DNA from: an uncultured Holophagaceae bacterium
GTDB lineage: Bacteria > Acidobacteriota > Holophagae > Holophagales > Holophagaceae
Assembly: GCA_903876615.1 (NCBI GenBank)
Contig: CAIRAS010000437.1
Location: forward strand, 1-5,396
Length of the DNA stretch: 5,396 bases
Reading direction: 5' to 3'
Shown here in pieces: positions 5,064 to 5,396 of this stretch. A model generated the notes under the pieces. The model did not search any database, was not told the origin of the DNA, and saw nothing but the letters and a program-made list of their open reading frames with translations. The position numbers and the translations under genes are program-made. Position 1 is the first letter of the stretch. Each line of letters starts with the position of its first letter.

Positions 5064-5396
5064 TTATTCGGCACTCCGCTTCTCTGACTTCTTTCTCTCA
5101 TTCGTGTCCAGCACCCGCTTGCGCATGCGGATGAAGTTGGGGGTCACTTCCACCAGCTCGTCGGGCTCGATGTATTCCAGGGCCTGCTCCAGGGTGTGCT
5201 CCCGGGGCGGGGTGATGCGGGTGGCATCGTCGCTGCCGCTGGAGCGCATGTTGGAGAGCTTCTTGGCCTTGGCCACATTCACCACCAGGTCGTTCTCCCG
5301 GGCGTGCTCGCCCACGATCATGCCCTCGTAGCACTTCGTCCCCGGTTGGATGAAGATGACGCCGCGCTCTTCCAGGTTCATGAGGGCGAAGCCCAC
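5064..5396 (-). CDS. typA: Ribosome-associated GTPase TypA/BipA, C-terminal fragment (5' end outside the window)
   Basis: BipA is a translational GTPase related to EF-G that helps ribosome assembly and stress adaptation. Only the last 110 residues are visible; the reading frame runs off the window edge, where the first codon GTG is simply an internal Val. Recognisable pieces of the family-specific C-terminal domain are GFALMNLEERG, CYEGMIVGEHARENDLVVNV, KKLSNMRSSGSDDA, TLEQALEYIEPDELVEVTP and FIRMRKRVLD, in the same order as in E. coli BipA, followed by a charged tail. The GTPase domain lies beyond the window. It ends in TAA about 80 nt before the activator's TTG start, same direction. I see no classical terminator between them, so some read-through into the activator gene is possible. 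Nothing suggests a role in ammonium uptake; it is probably a housekeeping neighbour. Confidence 0.95.
   Translation of the reverse strand: MGFALMNLEERGVIFIQPGTKCYEGMIVGEHARENDLVVNVAKAKKLSNMRSSGSDDATRITPPREHTLEQALEYIEPDELVEVTPNFIRMRKRVLDTNERKKSEKRSAE

Overview
This window looks like a chromosomal piece of a high-GC, Gram-negative (diderm) bacterium: one predicted outer-membrane beta-barrel ends in a terminal Phe, several proteins carry export signals, and coding DNA is visibly GC-rich while one control region is very AT-rich. I cannot name the organism from sequence alone. The style (Ala/Pro-rich linkers, sigma-54 control, a NifA-like regulator beside typA) would fit Acidobacteriota such as Holophagae or a proteobacterium; this is a weak inference. 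Every gene I can support lies on the minus strand, so the biological reading order is from high to low coordinates.

Right end (5396 to 5064): the C-terminal part of the ribosome-associated GTPase TypA/BipA. Next (4983 or 5034 down to 3415): a GAF / AAA+ / Fis-type HTH sigma-54 activator of the NifA-like group. Between typA and this gene lies a perfect 16-bp inverted repeat, made of two copies of an operator-like element, which overlaps the -35 and -10 of a good sigma-70 promoter. That suggests the regulator controls itself, and it favours a TTG start at 4983.

Middle (3414 to 3145): an AT-rich control region. Two more copies of the same element, again centred 30 bp apart, sit about 120-155 bp upstream of the start site predicted from a strong -24/-12 sigma-54 promoter (3280-3294). 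This is the classic geometry of an enhancer-driven promoter.

Left part (3144 to 1): the operon read from that promoter. It encodes (i) a previously easy-to-miss 50-residue exported peptide, (ii) a TorF-family putative outer-membrane porin, (iii) an AmtB-type ammonium channel with an unusual N-terminal extension and Ala/Pro linker, and (iv) a PII signal protein, cut by the window edge, that lacks the usual uridylylated Tyr51. Together they read as an ammonium-uptake module: outer-membrane entry, inner-membrane channel and cytosolic PII gate. The adjacent sigma-54 activator probably switches it on under nitrogen limitation. The shared operator pairs are the most interesting signal in the window.
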